DNA from: an uncultured Clostridium sp. | GTDB taxonomy: Bacteria; Bacillota; Clostridia; TANB77; CAG-508 | Length of the DNA stretch: 26,611 bases | Direction: 5' to 3' | Assembly: GCA_900553985.1 (NCBI GenBank) | Contig: USFW01000025.1 | Location: forward strand, 1-26,611 | Shown here: one piece after another, positions 8,331 through 15,668 of the stretch | Layout of the letters: each line of letters starts with the position of its first letter | Position numbering within the stretch: the first letter of the stretch is position 1 | The notes under the pieces: model-generated | What the model was told of the DNA's origin: nothing | The model's input: the letters and a program-made list of their open reading frames with translations, nothing else | The model's database searches: none | Position numbers and translations under genes: made by a program

Positions 8331-9185
8331 TTATTCATCTAACATCAATTTCGTTTTTTTATCTTTTAATCTTTTTAATTGCTCTTTTTCTATTTGTTTA
8401 ATACTTTTCTCTGGTCTTGGTAAATCTTCTGGCATTGTTCCTCCAATATCTTCTATTGCTTTTCTTACCTTTGAACCAACTTCATAATGTGTAGCAGTTG
8501 CTTTGCTACAACTATGTACTTTATCTTTTTTTAGTTTTTCTTCTGTTTGTGATATTCTAAATAAATTAGCAATTAACTCTGTGCTCCCCATAAAATCCAG
8601 TATCTTTTCATTATCTTTTAGGTCCTTTCTTTTATGAATATCATCTACTGTAAGACCTCCATATAATCCCATATATCCTGCATTTTGAAATTCTGCATAT
8701 TCCTCATTTGTTATTACACCTGCATTATGTGCCGCTTCTAATAGCATTTGATTCCATTGTTTTATATCACCACGAATCACTAATCTTTTATTGTCTTCAT
8801 CTAATTGATTAAAATAATCTGCTACTTCTTGTCTTCGTGTTTGAATTGCAAAATAAGTCTGCCCTAATGCAATAACTTCTTTTCTTGGATCTCCATTTTG
8901 TACAATTAAATAGCAAGCATATCTTGATAATTCATAATCAGTAACCTTTTTCTGTGTTGCGCCTGCTTCAACGATTTTCCTGACCTCAGGAAAATCGTCA
9001 TCTATGTTTCTACCACTATTTTGACATGCTAATTTTGCTCTGTCTATTACTTTGGAAAAATTTTCCCATTTTTTATATTGTAATACTTCACTTAGTTCTC
9101 TTGCATTCCAATATTCTGTTCCATCTTCTCTAATCTTTTTTATTTCTTCAAAACTTTTATATTCTTCTGCTTGTATATTGCTCAT
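8331..9185 (-). CDS. dinD: DinD-like DNA-damage-inducible protein with BRO-type N-terminus
   Basis: 284 residues. The first ~120 residues are BRO/DinD-like: WNARELSEVLQY near 27-38, a YELSRYACYLIVQNGDPRKE block near 84-103 and GQTYFA...TRRQE near 107-117. The rest follows DinD (NAGVITNEEYAEFQNAGYMGLYGG, MGSTELIANLFRISQTEEKL). DinD is SOS-regulated in Escherichia coli and has been reported to disrupt RecA filaments. The ATG directly follows the RT stop (TAAATG), with GAGGTG inside the RT end, so the two genes are coupled. This points to a joint role, perhaps controlling recombination or repair of cDNA, though that is inference. Confidence 0.85.
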   Translation of the reverse strand: MSNIQAEEYKSFEEIKKIREDGTEYWNARELSEVLQYKKWENFSKVIDRAKLACQNSGRNIDDDFPEVRKIVEAGATQKKVTDYELSRYACYLIVQNGDPRKEVIALGQTYFAIQTRRQEVADYFNQLDEDNKRLVIRGDIKQWNQMLLEAAHNAGVITNEEYAEFQNAGYMGLYGGLTVDDIHKRKDLKDNEKILDFMGSTELIANLFRISQTEEKLKKDKVHSCSKATATHYEVGSKVRKAIEDIGGTMPEDLPRPEKSIKQIEKEQLKRLKDKKTKLMLDE

Positions 9186-10484
9186 TTATTCACCTCTTTT
9201 ACACTTTACATTATCTAATCTTTTATTAAGATTTTTCCAAGCATTTCTAACTTGTCTGTCAAACTCTGTATCTTCTTTAAAAACATCTTTTGCTCTATTT
9301 ACATATGATAAAAAGTTTCCTTCTTTTACTTTTTTTGTATTTGCCCCTAAATGAGAATATTGTTTGTAAATCTTTCTTCTTCCTATATTTCTGTTTAACT
9401 TGTTACTATATCTATTTATAGTTTTTACTCTAGCATACATTTTCGTATAAAATTTAGAAACGGTTTTTTCTATGATTTTTATTTTGTTACCATCATAGCT
9501 AAATCCCAAATAATCTAATCTCGCATTCTCATTTGTTATTTCTAAATTTTCTTTATTTAATTCTGCTAAACTATCATCATATTTTATAAAATATTTAGTT
9601 TTCTTTTCACTTAGTTGTAAATTAGGAATACTATCCACAAAATCTTTTATTTGATTGCAAATTTGCTTTCCCTGCTCAATATTAGGAACTGCTATAAATA
9701 TATCATCTGAATATCTTCTATATATTCCATTATGTGATGTTATTAAATTATTAATTAAACTGTCGAATTTAATCATATAAATATTTGATAGTACAGCACT
9801 CATTGGTGACCCCTGTACAATTCCAAAGTCTTCTTTATTATTCTTCAATAACTTCTTTTTTATTTTTCTAAATTCTTCTATTTCAAAAAATCTATTAACT
9901 TTGTTTAATTCTTTTTCTTCAATATTAACTTCTTTTAAAATATCTTCTAGCTCTATATAAGAAAACTTGCATACATTTTTTAACACCTTATATAAATCTA
10001 TTGATATTCTATCTTTTTCAAGTATATATTTAATATTTTGTTTTAAATATTCATGATTCAATGTATCAAAAAAGTTTGAAAAATCTGAAACAATAATAAA
10101 TGCTTCTTTTTGTTCTTTTAAATACATCATTACTTCATGAGCAAAATGAATATTACTTTTATGAAGATTTGTTCTATATGCTATTACCGCTCTGTTTAAT
10201 CCTAATTTTTTAACTTTTCGGTTATATTTCTCATTTAACAAAAAACTATAATATTGATAAATATATCTATCTATATGAGAAGCATAATATATTTCTCTTT
10301 CTTTATATTTACATTCTTCTCCATTATATTTTCTTCTTTTATCTGTGTAATGTATGAATGGAAAAAATGGATGCTTTTCTACACATTCTTTGTTCATTAC
10401 ATATGGTATATATTTTTTATAATTATTCTTCTTATTATCAAAATGGGGATAATTTTTTACTTTAAATACTTTTTCTTTTTTCAT
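9186..10484 (-). CDS. Reverse transcriptase, candidate defence-associated RT (DRT2/DRT9-like layout)
   Basis: 432 residues. RT motifs in order: an early ASHIDRYIYQYY block at 68-79, motif A DFSNFFD at 134-140, motif B QGSPMSA at 224-230, catalytic motif C YSDD at 258-261, a K-containing motif D near 290 and motif E LGF near 335. There is no maturase X or endonuclease domain, arguing against a group II intron, and none of the retron NAxxH/VTG features is evident. Size, lack of extra domains and the PFFPFIHYT-type N-terminus fit the unknown-group RTs of antiviral DRT systems, especially classes working with an RNA encoded just upstream. The ATG at 10484 has only a poor ribosome site, and a stable hairpin sits just before it. 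RT identity is firm; the class is a guess. Confidence 0.85.
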   Translation of the reverse strand: MKKEKVFKVKNYPHFDNKKNNYKKYIPYVMNKECVEKHPFFPFIHYTDKRRKYNGEECKYKEREIYYASHIDRYIYQYYSFLLNEKYNRKVKKLGLNRAVIAYRTNLHKSNIHFAHEVMMYLKEQKEAFIIVSDFSNFFDTLNHEYLKQNIKYILEKDRISIDLYKVLKNVCKFSYIELEDILKEVNIEEKELNKVNRFFEIEEFRKIKKKLLKNNKEDFGIVQGSPMSAVLSNIYMIKFDSLINNLITSHNGIYRRYSDDIFIAVPNIEQGKQICNQIKDFVDSIPNLQLSEKKTKYFIKYDDSLAELNKENLEITNENARLDYLGFSYDGNKIKIIEKTVSKFYTKMYARVKTINRYSNKLNRNIGRRKIYKQYSHLGANTKKVKEGNFLSYVNRAKDVFKEDTEFDRQVRNAWKNLNKRLDNVKCKRGE

Positions 10485-10791
10485 ATAAAATCCAATGCCT
10501 GCCAGTCTAGACCGATAGATATCTAATTGACTGACAGACCTGTACCTTCCTTATAATATAAAAAACGATGACTCTCTTTCCATATTATAATCTATCTTTC
10601 TCTCCTCACCATAGGAATAATATGGTATATTATAGAGGAGCGTGCAACGATGAACACAATCTTAACAGATATATTCAAAGTGCTTACAATTGCATTGAAT
10701 AGTACCAATTATGAGAATATTATTGTAAATATTTCTTGTTTAATACTTGCAATTGTTTCAATTTTATCTCCTATAACCATTTTTATAGGAC
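10485..10791 (-). ncRNA. Structured leader / candidate RT-associated non-coding RNA
   Basis: A 307-nt untranslated stretch between the promoter at 10798-10826 and the RT start. On the minus strand it folds locally: a 7-bp hairpin at the very 5' end (10789-10770); a 9-bp long-range stem (10756-10748 with 10694-10686); a double stem with CTCCTC/GAGGAG outside and ACCATA/TATGGT inside (10640-10602); and an 11-bp stem with two G-U pairs (10540-10530 with 10507-10497) enclosing a smaller UAGA/UCUA stem. The last stem pairs fully only as minus-strand RNA, because the G-U pairs become mismatches on the other strand. No terminator lies before the RT. This resembles the upstream RNA of DRT2-type systems. 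RNA ends and template region are not determined. Confidence 0.5.
10602..10640. repeat. Two-part hairpin hiding a GAGGAG ribosome site
   Basis: CTCCTC (10602-10607) pairs with GAGGAG (10635-10640), and ACCATA with TATGGT inside. It can form in RNA from either strand. In plus-strand RNA it would bury the ribosome site of the 55-codon ORF; in minus-strand RNA it is a main stem of the RT leader. Confidence 0.6.
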
Positions 10792-10817
10792 AATTGCATT
10801 ATAGCATCCTTTTTTAG
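10650..10817 (+). CDS. Small hydrophobic peptide antisense to the RT leader (possible type I toxin or cDNA-encoded ORF)
   Basis: A 55-codon ORF starting MNTILTDIFK, with one strongly hydrophobic segment (about residues 24-46) and a GAGGAG site 9 nt upstream. The frame is open well beyond the ATG, from 10572 to the TAG at 10815. Two readings are possible. As a type I toxin, it would be a small membrane peptide with a hidden ribosome site, opposed by antisense RNA from the promoter overlapping its stop codon. As a DRT-type product, it would be expressed from cDNA copied off the RT leader, which would stop short of the TAG. A plus-strand promoter is only weakly visible (CTGACA at 10531, TAATAT at 10554). 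It may also be chance. Confidence 0.4.
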   Translation: MNTILTDIFKVLTIALNSTNYENIIVNISCLILAIVSILSPITIFIGQLHYSILF

Positions 10818-10826
10818 AATTCGCAA
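10798..10826 (-). promoter_or_regulatory. Promoter for the RT leader, RT and DinD
   Basis: On the minus strand TTGCGA (10826-10821), 17-bp spacer, then TGC-TATAAT, a perfect extended -10 at 10803-10798. Predicted start near 10791, two bases before the first hairpin of the leader. Confidence 0.75.
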
Positions 10827-10856
10827 TACTACCAAACAATTTTTTTCTTATTTTTC

Positions 10857-10887
10857 AAAAAAATAAGATGCCTTTAACATCTTATTT
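10857..10887 (-). terminator. Intrinsic terminator downstream of the RlmD-like gene
   Basis: 10-bp perfect stem AAATAAGATG/CATCTTATTT with a 7-nt loop. On the minus strand a run of seven T overlaps the end of the stem. It lies 155 nt after the methyltransferase stop. The stretch between holds only a ~41-codon open frame with no start or ribosome site, probably a remnant. Confidence 0.75.
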
Positions 10888-11041
10888 AAGTTTTACCTCT
10901 AAACATTTTATTAAATTTATACTGCTCCGCACACCAGGTCAGCTTCTATCGTTACTTTAATTTTATGATTTTCCACTCTTTTTATCTTATTTTTGCCTTT
11001 TCTATCAAAACTACAAAAATTCTCAAATGCAGTAAATTCAA

Positions 11042-12412
11042 CTATTGTATCGAATCTTTTAGATATAGCACCGAGCAACACTCAACATGGCTTGTAAACG
11101 GAAACATATCCACAGGAACAATCTCTTCCACCTCATACATTTCCTCTAACTTTGCCAAATCACGAACCAAAGTCGCTGGATTGCAACTAATGTACACTAA
11201 TCTCTTTGATTTAATACTCAAGATATTATTAATACTAGTATTATCCAATCCTCTTCTAGGAGGATCAACCATAACAATATCAGGAATAATCTTTCTATCA
11301 TAAATAATGTTACTCAATACCTTTTCTACATCTCCTGCAATAAATTCAACATTATCAACACTATTAATTTCAGCATTTTCCTTAGCTGCTTTTATAGCTT
11401 CTTCCACTATTTCAATCCCATAAACCTTTTTTGCATATTTTGACATAAATAGTGATATTGTACCTATTCCACAATACAAATCAAAAACAATATCATCTTT
11501 AGTTATCATTGCCTTTTCAATTCCTAAGTTATATAGTTTTTCTGCCTGTATTGGATTTACTTGATAAAATGATAGTGGCGATATTTTAAATATATATTCT
11601 CCCAATTTATCTTCTATATATCCTTTACCAAATATTGTTCTATTTTCTAGTCCTAATATCACATTTGTATTTTTCATATTACTATTTACAATAATTGCTC
11701 TAATTTCTTTATATTTGTTTGCTATCTTACTTACAAATTCTTTTTCATTGTCAAAACCTTGTCCATTTACTACTAATATGCACATATATTGATTTGTTTT
11801 TATTCCTGTTTTTATTACAATATGCCTTAATAATCCTTTTCTTGTTTCTTCATTGTAAATTGTATAGTTGTTTTCATTCCATAATTCAAATATATATTTT
11901 GCTATTTCTTCAGATTTTTCATTTTGAATAAAACATTTTTCTATTGGTATTATTTCATGACTTCTATTTGCAAAAACGCCAATTTGTGGTTTACCATTTT
12001 TATCAATTCCTACTGGATATTGTACTTTATTTCTATAATAATATGGATTTTCCATTCCTATTGTTTCTTTTACTCTTATTTTATTTTTTAATGTCTTATC
12101 CACTAAACTTTGAACTGCATTTTGTTTTAGCTTAAGAGTTTCTTGATATTTTATATGTCTTAAATTACATCCTCCACATCTTTTATATGTTTTACAATCA
12201 GGTTCAATTCTATTTTCTGATTTTTCTAATATTTCTAATATTTTTCCAAATGCATACGAAGATAATACTTTTACTATTAATATTTTTACCTTTTCTCCTT
12301 TTATTGCTCCTGGTATAAATATAGTAAAATCATTTATTTTTGCTATACCTTCTCCTTCAAATCCATTATCAATTATTTCTACAATATATTCTTTATTCTT
12401 TCCTACTATCAT
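11042..12412 (-). CDS. rlmD: 23S rRNA (uracil-C5)-methyltransferase, RlmD/TrmA family
   Basis: 456 residues. These enzymes transfer methyl from SAM to C5 of a uridine in 23S rRNA or tRNA. The N-terminal ~55 residues look like a TRAM RNA-binding domain (NGFEGEGIAKI). Iron-sulfur cysteines are Cys73, Cys79 and Cys82, with a fourth near 164 (IEKCF). The Rossmann domain has FDLYCGIGTISL near 309, VDPPRRGLD near 385 and the catalytic nucleophile in YISCNPATLVRDL near 405. Full length for the family. It is monocistronic, between terminators at 10857-10887 and 12482-12524. Bacillota carry several paralogues, so the exact target uridine is not fixed. Confidence 0.9.
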   Translation of the reverse strand: MIVGKNKEYIVEIIDNGFEGEGIAKINDFTIFIPGAIKGEKVKILIVKVLSSYAFGKILEILEKSENRIEPDCKTYKRCGGCNLRHIKYQETLKLKQNAVQSLVDKTLKNKIRVKETIGMENPYYYRNKVQYPVGIDKNGKPQIGVFANRSHEIIPIEKCFIQNEKSEEIAKYIFELWNENNYTIYNEETRKGLLRHIVIKTGIKTNQYMCILVVNGQGFDNEKEFVSKIANKYKEIRAIIVNSNMKNTNVILGLENRTIFGKGYIEDKLGEYIFKISPLSFYQVNPIQAEKLYNLGIEKAMITKDDIVFDLYCGIGTISLFMSKYAKKVYGIEIVEEAIKAAKENAEINSVDNVEFIAGDVEKVLSNIIYDRKIIPDIVMVDPPRRGLDNTSINNILSIKSKRLVYISCNPATLVRDLAKLEEMYEVEEIVPVDMFPFTSHVECCSVLYLKDSIQ

Positions 12413-12481
12413 TTATTCTTATATGGCCCTTTCAACTTTAATTATACTATAAATATTATAACTTCTTACCTTAAATTTGTA

Positions 12482-12524
12482 AATCAAAAAAGAGCATTTT
12501 TGTAAATTATGCTCTTTTTTGATT
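12482..12524. terminator. Bidirectional intrinsic terminator
   Basis: 16-bp near-perfect palindrome AATCAAAAAAGAGCAT/ATGCTCTTTTTTGATT with an 11-nt loop. T-runs occur on both strands. It ends the secreted C39-like gene four bases after its stop. Confidence 0.85.
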
Positions 12525-12528
12525 CTGT

Positions 12529-13992
12529 TTATTTGTAACTATTATTTCTAACATAAGCTATTCTTCCTGTTTCTCTTACTTTAACTTTATCCACTTGAGA
12601 ATTTACGTTTTCTAAAATTATAACACTTGTATTTGGTAAATATTGATATTCTATTCCGGATAAACTTGGATTTTGGTATAAAATTGTTCTTCCTTTAAAA
12701 TATTTTACCATTCCTACTGTTGAAGGTATATTTTCAATTTTTTTAGTGTATTGTAAATCTATCCAGCCTATATTTGTTCTTCCCCAACCATTCTTTTCTG
12801 CTAATACTTCTACAACTGTTCCATATCTATATGCTCCTATTTTTTTATATGAAATACAATTTCCCATTCTAATGTTTAAGCCTATTGGAGATATTATTTC
12901 AACTTTATATGGATTAAAAATATAATCTGCTATTTGATTATTATATCTTACTACTAAATAACTTGAGTCTATCCATTCATTTTTTCCAATCCTTGCCCAA
13001 TTACCTTCCATTTCATATACTGTTACTTTAGTTCCATCTGGATATGCTTTAATTTTTGAAAATCTTGTTCCTGGTCCACTTCTTACATTTACTCCTATTC
13101 CTGTTGATGTTTTTACATATCTTGTGTATTCTGGCATTGTAATATCTTCGGTCTCGCTTTCGTTATTTCCTCTATCATTTTTAAAAGCAAAAAATCTTTG
13201 ATAATTTGCATAATTTCTAAAATTATTTATACTACAATAAACTTTATTTCCTTCAACTGTTACCTTTCCTTTTCTACTCGGAATATCAAATTTTCCACTG
13301 TATAAATATGGATCAAAAATCTCTAAGTAATCTCCACTAATTCCAACTAAAACAACAAAATGTCCTCCTGAAGTAAATAATCCATCATTTACACTTACTA
13401 TCACATAATAATTATTTTTTACCAATTCTATTGATTGATTTAAACTTGTAGTTTCTTCAAATCCTATTCCAAATTTATTTGCTGTCCACTTAAATGCTGA
13501 CCAGTAAGTTCCGTTATCTCTACTTCTAAAACCATTTTCTACATATAAATTTGCCATTTGTGGAGGTGTTATAATTCCTTTTATACTAGAAACTACCATT
13601 GCCGCTGCTGTTGGGCCACATCCACTAATTCCTATTGTTTGTGATGGATTGCCTGTTATTGTATAAGGGTCGTTTCTCCATCTATTATCTATTTGTGAGT
13701 AATATATAAGTCCTTCATATGGTCCTAACTGGAAATTACTACTTCTATTTTTTTGGTTATTGTCATTTTGATTTGCTCTATTATATGCTTCTTCATTTTC
13801 TTTTTTAAATTCTTCTTCCTCTGTACTTTGATATTCTAACGATTGTTCTTCTATTATAGTTTGCATTGGTATTTCAGTTGTAGATATACATTCATCTGGT
13901 TGATTAGTTGCATTTACTATAATATTAAAGTTTCCTATAAATATGGTTAGAATAAGCATACTAATAATTAAACTAGATAATTTTTTTCTCAT
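12529..13992 (-). CDS. Secreted C39-like cysteine peptidase with SH3b repeats
   Basis: 487 residues. A signal peptide covers about residues 1-28 (basic MRKK, hydrophobic core, VNA cleavage site). A Glu/Asn-rich linker runs to about 88. The peptidase_C39_2-type domain follows (about 93-275): catalytic Cys125 in SGCGPTAAAM, His211 in GGHFVVLVG and Asp227 in IFDPY. Then come bacterial SH3 repeats: about 288-350 (NVRSGPGTRFSKI), 362-420 (NIRMGNCISYKKIG) and a more diverged one to the end. No LPxTG or membrane anchor is seen, so it is probably secreted and held to the wall by SH3b. Likely role is cleavage of wall peptides or of proteins at the surface. A GAAAGGAG site precedes the ATG, and a structured RNA lies upstream. 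Confidence 0.85.
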   Translation of the reverse strand: MRKKLSSLIISMLILTIFIGNFNIIVNATNQPDECISTTEIPMQTIIEEQSLEYQSTEEEEFKKENEEAYNRANQNDNNQKNRSSNFQLGPYEGLIYYSQIDNRWRNDPYTITGNPSQTIGISGCGPTAAAMVVSSIKGIITPPQMANLYVENGFRSRDNGTYWSAFKWTANKFGIGFEETTSLNQSIELVKNNYYVIVSVNDGLFTSGGHFVVLVGISGDYLEIFDPYLYSGKFDIPSRKGKVTVEGNKVYCSINNFRNYANYQRFFAFKNDRGNNESETEDITMPEYTRYVKTSTGIGVNVRSGPGTRFSKIKAYPDGTKVTVYEMEGNWARIGKNEWIDSSYLVVRYNNQIADYIFNPYKVEIISPIGLNIRMGNCISYKKIGAYRYGTVVEVLAEKNGWGRTNIGWIDLQYTKKIENIPSTVGMVKYFKGRTILYQNPSLSGIEYQYLPNTSVIILENVNSQVDKVKVRETGRIAYVRNNSYK

Positions 13993-14036
13993 AAATTCTC
14001 CTTTCTTTATTGTTCAATATATTAGTATGCTATTTA

Positions 14037-14059
14037 GTATAATATTGTTAATATTATAC
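14037..14059. repeat. 10-bp AT-rich inverted repeat upstream of the secreted protease
   Basis: GTATAATATT/AATATTATAC with a 3-nt centre, 45 bp before the ATG. It includes a possible -10 (TATAAT) on the minus strand, so it could be an operator over the gene's proximal promoter. Confidence 0.4.
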
Positions 14060-14099
14060 ATATTTTTTCTTTAATTTTTAATATGCCTAAAAAATTTGA

Positions 14100-14276
14100 C
14101 AAAAATAGATGATTAGATATATACTTTCTAATCATCTATATAAATTACTTTCTATACTCTCACTTTTTCTTATTTTCTGAGAGTTTTAGTAAAAACTGTG
14201 TTTAACTGGTGCCATTGACATAGATATCTACAACTTTTTTGGCTCTCTTGACGATTGATACAAATATCAATCAATT
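14100..14276 (-). ncRNA. Structured RNA with its own promoter and terminator, upstream of the C39-like gene
   Basis: Predicted transcript of about 175 nt. From its 5' end: an 8-bp hairpin GATTGATA/TATCAATC (14272-14253); a GCCA...TTG/CAATGGC stem with a bulge (14243-14211); a 5-bp hairpin (14196-14183); a 7-bp hairpin ACTCTCA/TGAGAGT (14184-14156); and a 12-bp terminator stem ATAGATGATTAG/CTAATCATCTAT (14139-14105) followed by five T. It sits 108 nt before the protease start, so it could be a riboswitch-like attenuator or an independent sRNA. I do not recognise any known riboswitch core. Confidence 0.45.
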
Positions 14277-14282
14277 TCATTT

Positions 14283-14310
14283 ATTATATCATTTTTTGTA
14301 TAAAATACAA
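14283..14310 (-). promoter_or_regulatory. Promoter of the 14100-14276 RNA
   Basis: TTGTAT (14310-14305), 16-bp spacer, perfect TATAAT (14288-14283) on the minus strand; start expected near 14276, just before the first hairpin. Confidence 0.5.
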
Positions 14311-14362
14311 TACAAAAAATAAAAATTCTTCAAAAAATTATTTCTAAATTCGCCAAATGTAT

Positions 14363-14390
14363 TTGTTTTTAGCTGATTTTATTGTATAAT
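14363..14390 (+). promoter_or_regulatory. Promoter for the coaE-like remnant and MBL gene
   Basis: TTGTTT (14363-14368), 16-bp spacer, perfect TATAAT (14385-14390), followed by GGAGG at about 14398. Confidence 0.55.
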
Positions 14391-14412
14391 ATCTATGGAG
14401 GTACTATTATGA

Positions 14413-14870
14413 ATGATAGGTATTACAGGAAAATCAGGAAGTGGTAAAACAACATTTGCATCTCTTTTAGCCAAAGAATTGAAATGCAAACATATAGACG
14501 TAGACAAAATAGGACATGAAGCTCTATTTAGACCAGAAATTTTAGATACTTTATGCAACAGCAATTAGATGCAATACTATTTCAAGATGATGAAACAATA
14601 ATATTGGAATGGATTTTATTACCTCATAGTAGATATTGGAAAAAATGTGATTGTAAAGTCTTAGTTACATAAGATGATGAAAAAAGAAAAAATAAAGTAA
14701 TGCAAAGAGATAATATATCTGAAGAATACTTTGATAAAAGGGATTCTGCAAGTATAGATTATTCTCAGATTAATTTTGATTACATATTTGAAAACAATTA
14801 TCAAGCACAAACTATGAAGAAAATGCTTAATAGAATAAGTGAACAATATATTGGAGGAGATGAACGATGA
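14413..14870 (+). pseudogene. Degraded coaE-like P-loop kinase
   Basis: The first 51 codons read MIGITGKSGSGKTTFAS, a Walker A loop as in dephospho-CoA kinase, then HIDVDKIGHEAL, and hit TAG. The reading resumes in another frame from about 14553 (QQQLDAILFQDDETIILEWILLPHS) and is broken again by TAA at 14670. It then continues (DDEKRKNKVMQRD...EEYFDKR) to the stop overlapping the MBL start. About 160 codons remain against ~200 in CoaE, and the central segment is missing, so there is at least one deletion or frameshift plus a nonsense change. It would have catalysed the last step of CoA synthesis or acted as a related nucleoside kinase. The nearby coaD gene makes the CoA link attractive. Confidence 0.75.
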
Positions 14871-15643
14871 AATTAAGAGTATTAGGAACACAATCGCCTT
14901 ATAATACAATAGGACATAATTGTCCTGGATTTCTAATTACAGATGGTGAAACAAAAATAATGCTGGATTGTGGTAGTGGTAGTCATAGTTTATTAAATTT
15001 TCCAAGTGACTTAAACAATTTATCAATTATTCTAAGTCACTTACATAGAGACCATTATAATGATGTTTACAATATGCAATATTCGTCATTTGTTTTTCAT
15101 AATCAAAAGAGAATTGAAAGACCAATTGATATATATATGCCATCAAGTCCAGACCATATTTATCAAGATATAATTGGAGAGACTAATGCGTTTGCTAATT
15201 ATTCAGCTATCAGCGAAGAAACAAATCTAAATATTGGAAATATTGGCATAAGTTTTTGTAAAACAGACCATCCTGTAGAAACTTACGCAGTAAAACTATC
15301 TAATAATAACAGAACAATAGTATATACTTCTGATACATCATTCTCTTGCAAAGATAAATTAGTAGAATTTGCAAAAAACGCTGATTTGTTAATTTGTGAA
15401 TCTAGTTTATTAACAGCTTATGGATTTCCAAAAATTAATTCACATTTAACTGCTAAACAAGCTGGAACTATTGCCAAAGATGCCAATGTTAAAGGATTAA
15501 TGTTAACTCATTTTTGGCCAGAAGAATTGCCAGAAAAATATGTAGAAGAAGCAAAATGTATATTTCCAAAAGTACTTGCAGCAAATGAAGGACAAATTAT
15601 AGATTTTCCTAAAATTCTAGAAAAAGAAGAAGGTATGAGATAA
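14867..15643 (+). CDS. MBL-fold metallo-hydrolase
   Basis: 258 residues. The metal motif is SHLHRDH (His58, His60, Asp62, His63), with a conserved Asp in LDCGSG near 34, TSDTSF near 155 and a late His in LTHFW near 212. The overall pattern resembles RNase Z/YhfI-like phosphodiesterase-type MBL proteins. The start overlaps the coaE remnant stop (ATGA), with GGAGGAG 9 nt upstream, so the two were one operon. The substrate cannot be told. Convergent with coaD across a shared terminator. Confidence 0.85.
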   Translation: MKLRVLGTQSPYNTIGHNCPGFLITDGETKIMLDCGSGSHSLLNFPSDLNNLSIILSHLHRDHYNDVYNMQYSSFVFHNQKRIERPIDIYMPSSPDHIYQDIIGETNAFANYSAISEETNLNIGNIGISFCKTDHPVETYAVKLSNNNRTIVYTSDTSFSCKDKLVEFAKNADLLICESSLLTAYGFPKINSHLTAKQAGTIAKDANVKGLMLTHFWPEELPEKYVEEAKCIFPKVLAANEGQIIDFPKILEKEEGMR

Positions 15644-15662
15644 TATCAAGCCTTCTCCTTTT
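15624..15662. terminator. Shared terminator between the MBL gene and coaD
   Basis: A 9-of-10-bp stem AAGAAGAAGG/CCTTCTCCTT with a 17-nt loop between the convergent stops. TTTT follows on the plus strand and TTTTT on the minus strand. Confidence 0.6.
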
Positions 15663-15668
15663 GGGTTT

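Noticed and set aside
9186..10484. RT as part of a diversity-generating retroelement, group II intron or retron
   Set aside because: No template/variable repeat pair was noticed nearby, there is no maturase or endonuclease domain, no intron domain V, and the retron-specific motifs are absent.
10921..11041. Open stretch after the RlmD-like gene (ends IEADLVCGAV)
   Set aside because: No start codon with a ribosome site and no recognisable family; kept only as a possible remnant.
14379..14909. Minus-strand ORFs opposite the coaE remnant
   Set aside because: They have no ribosome sites and lie antisense to clear coaE-like sequence.
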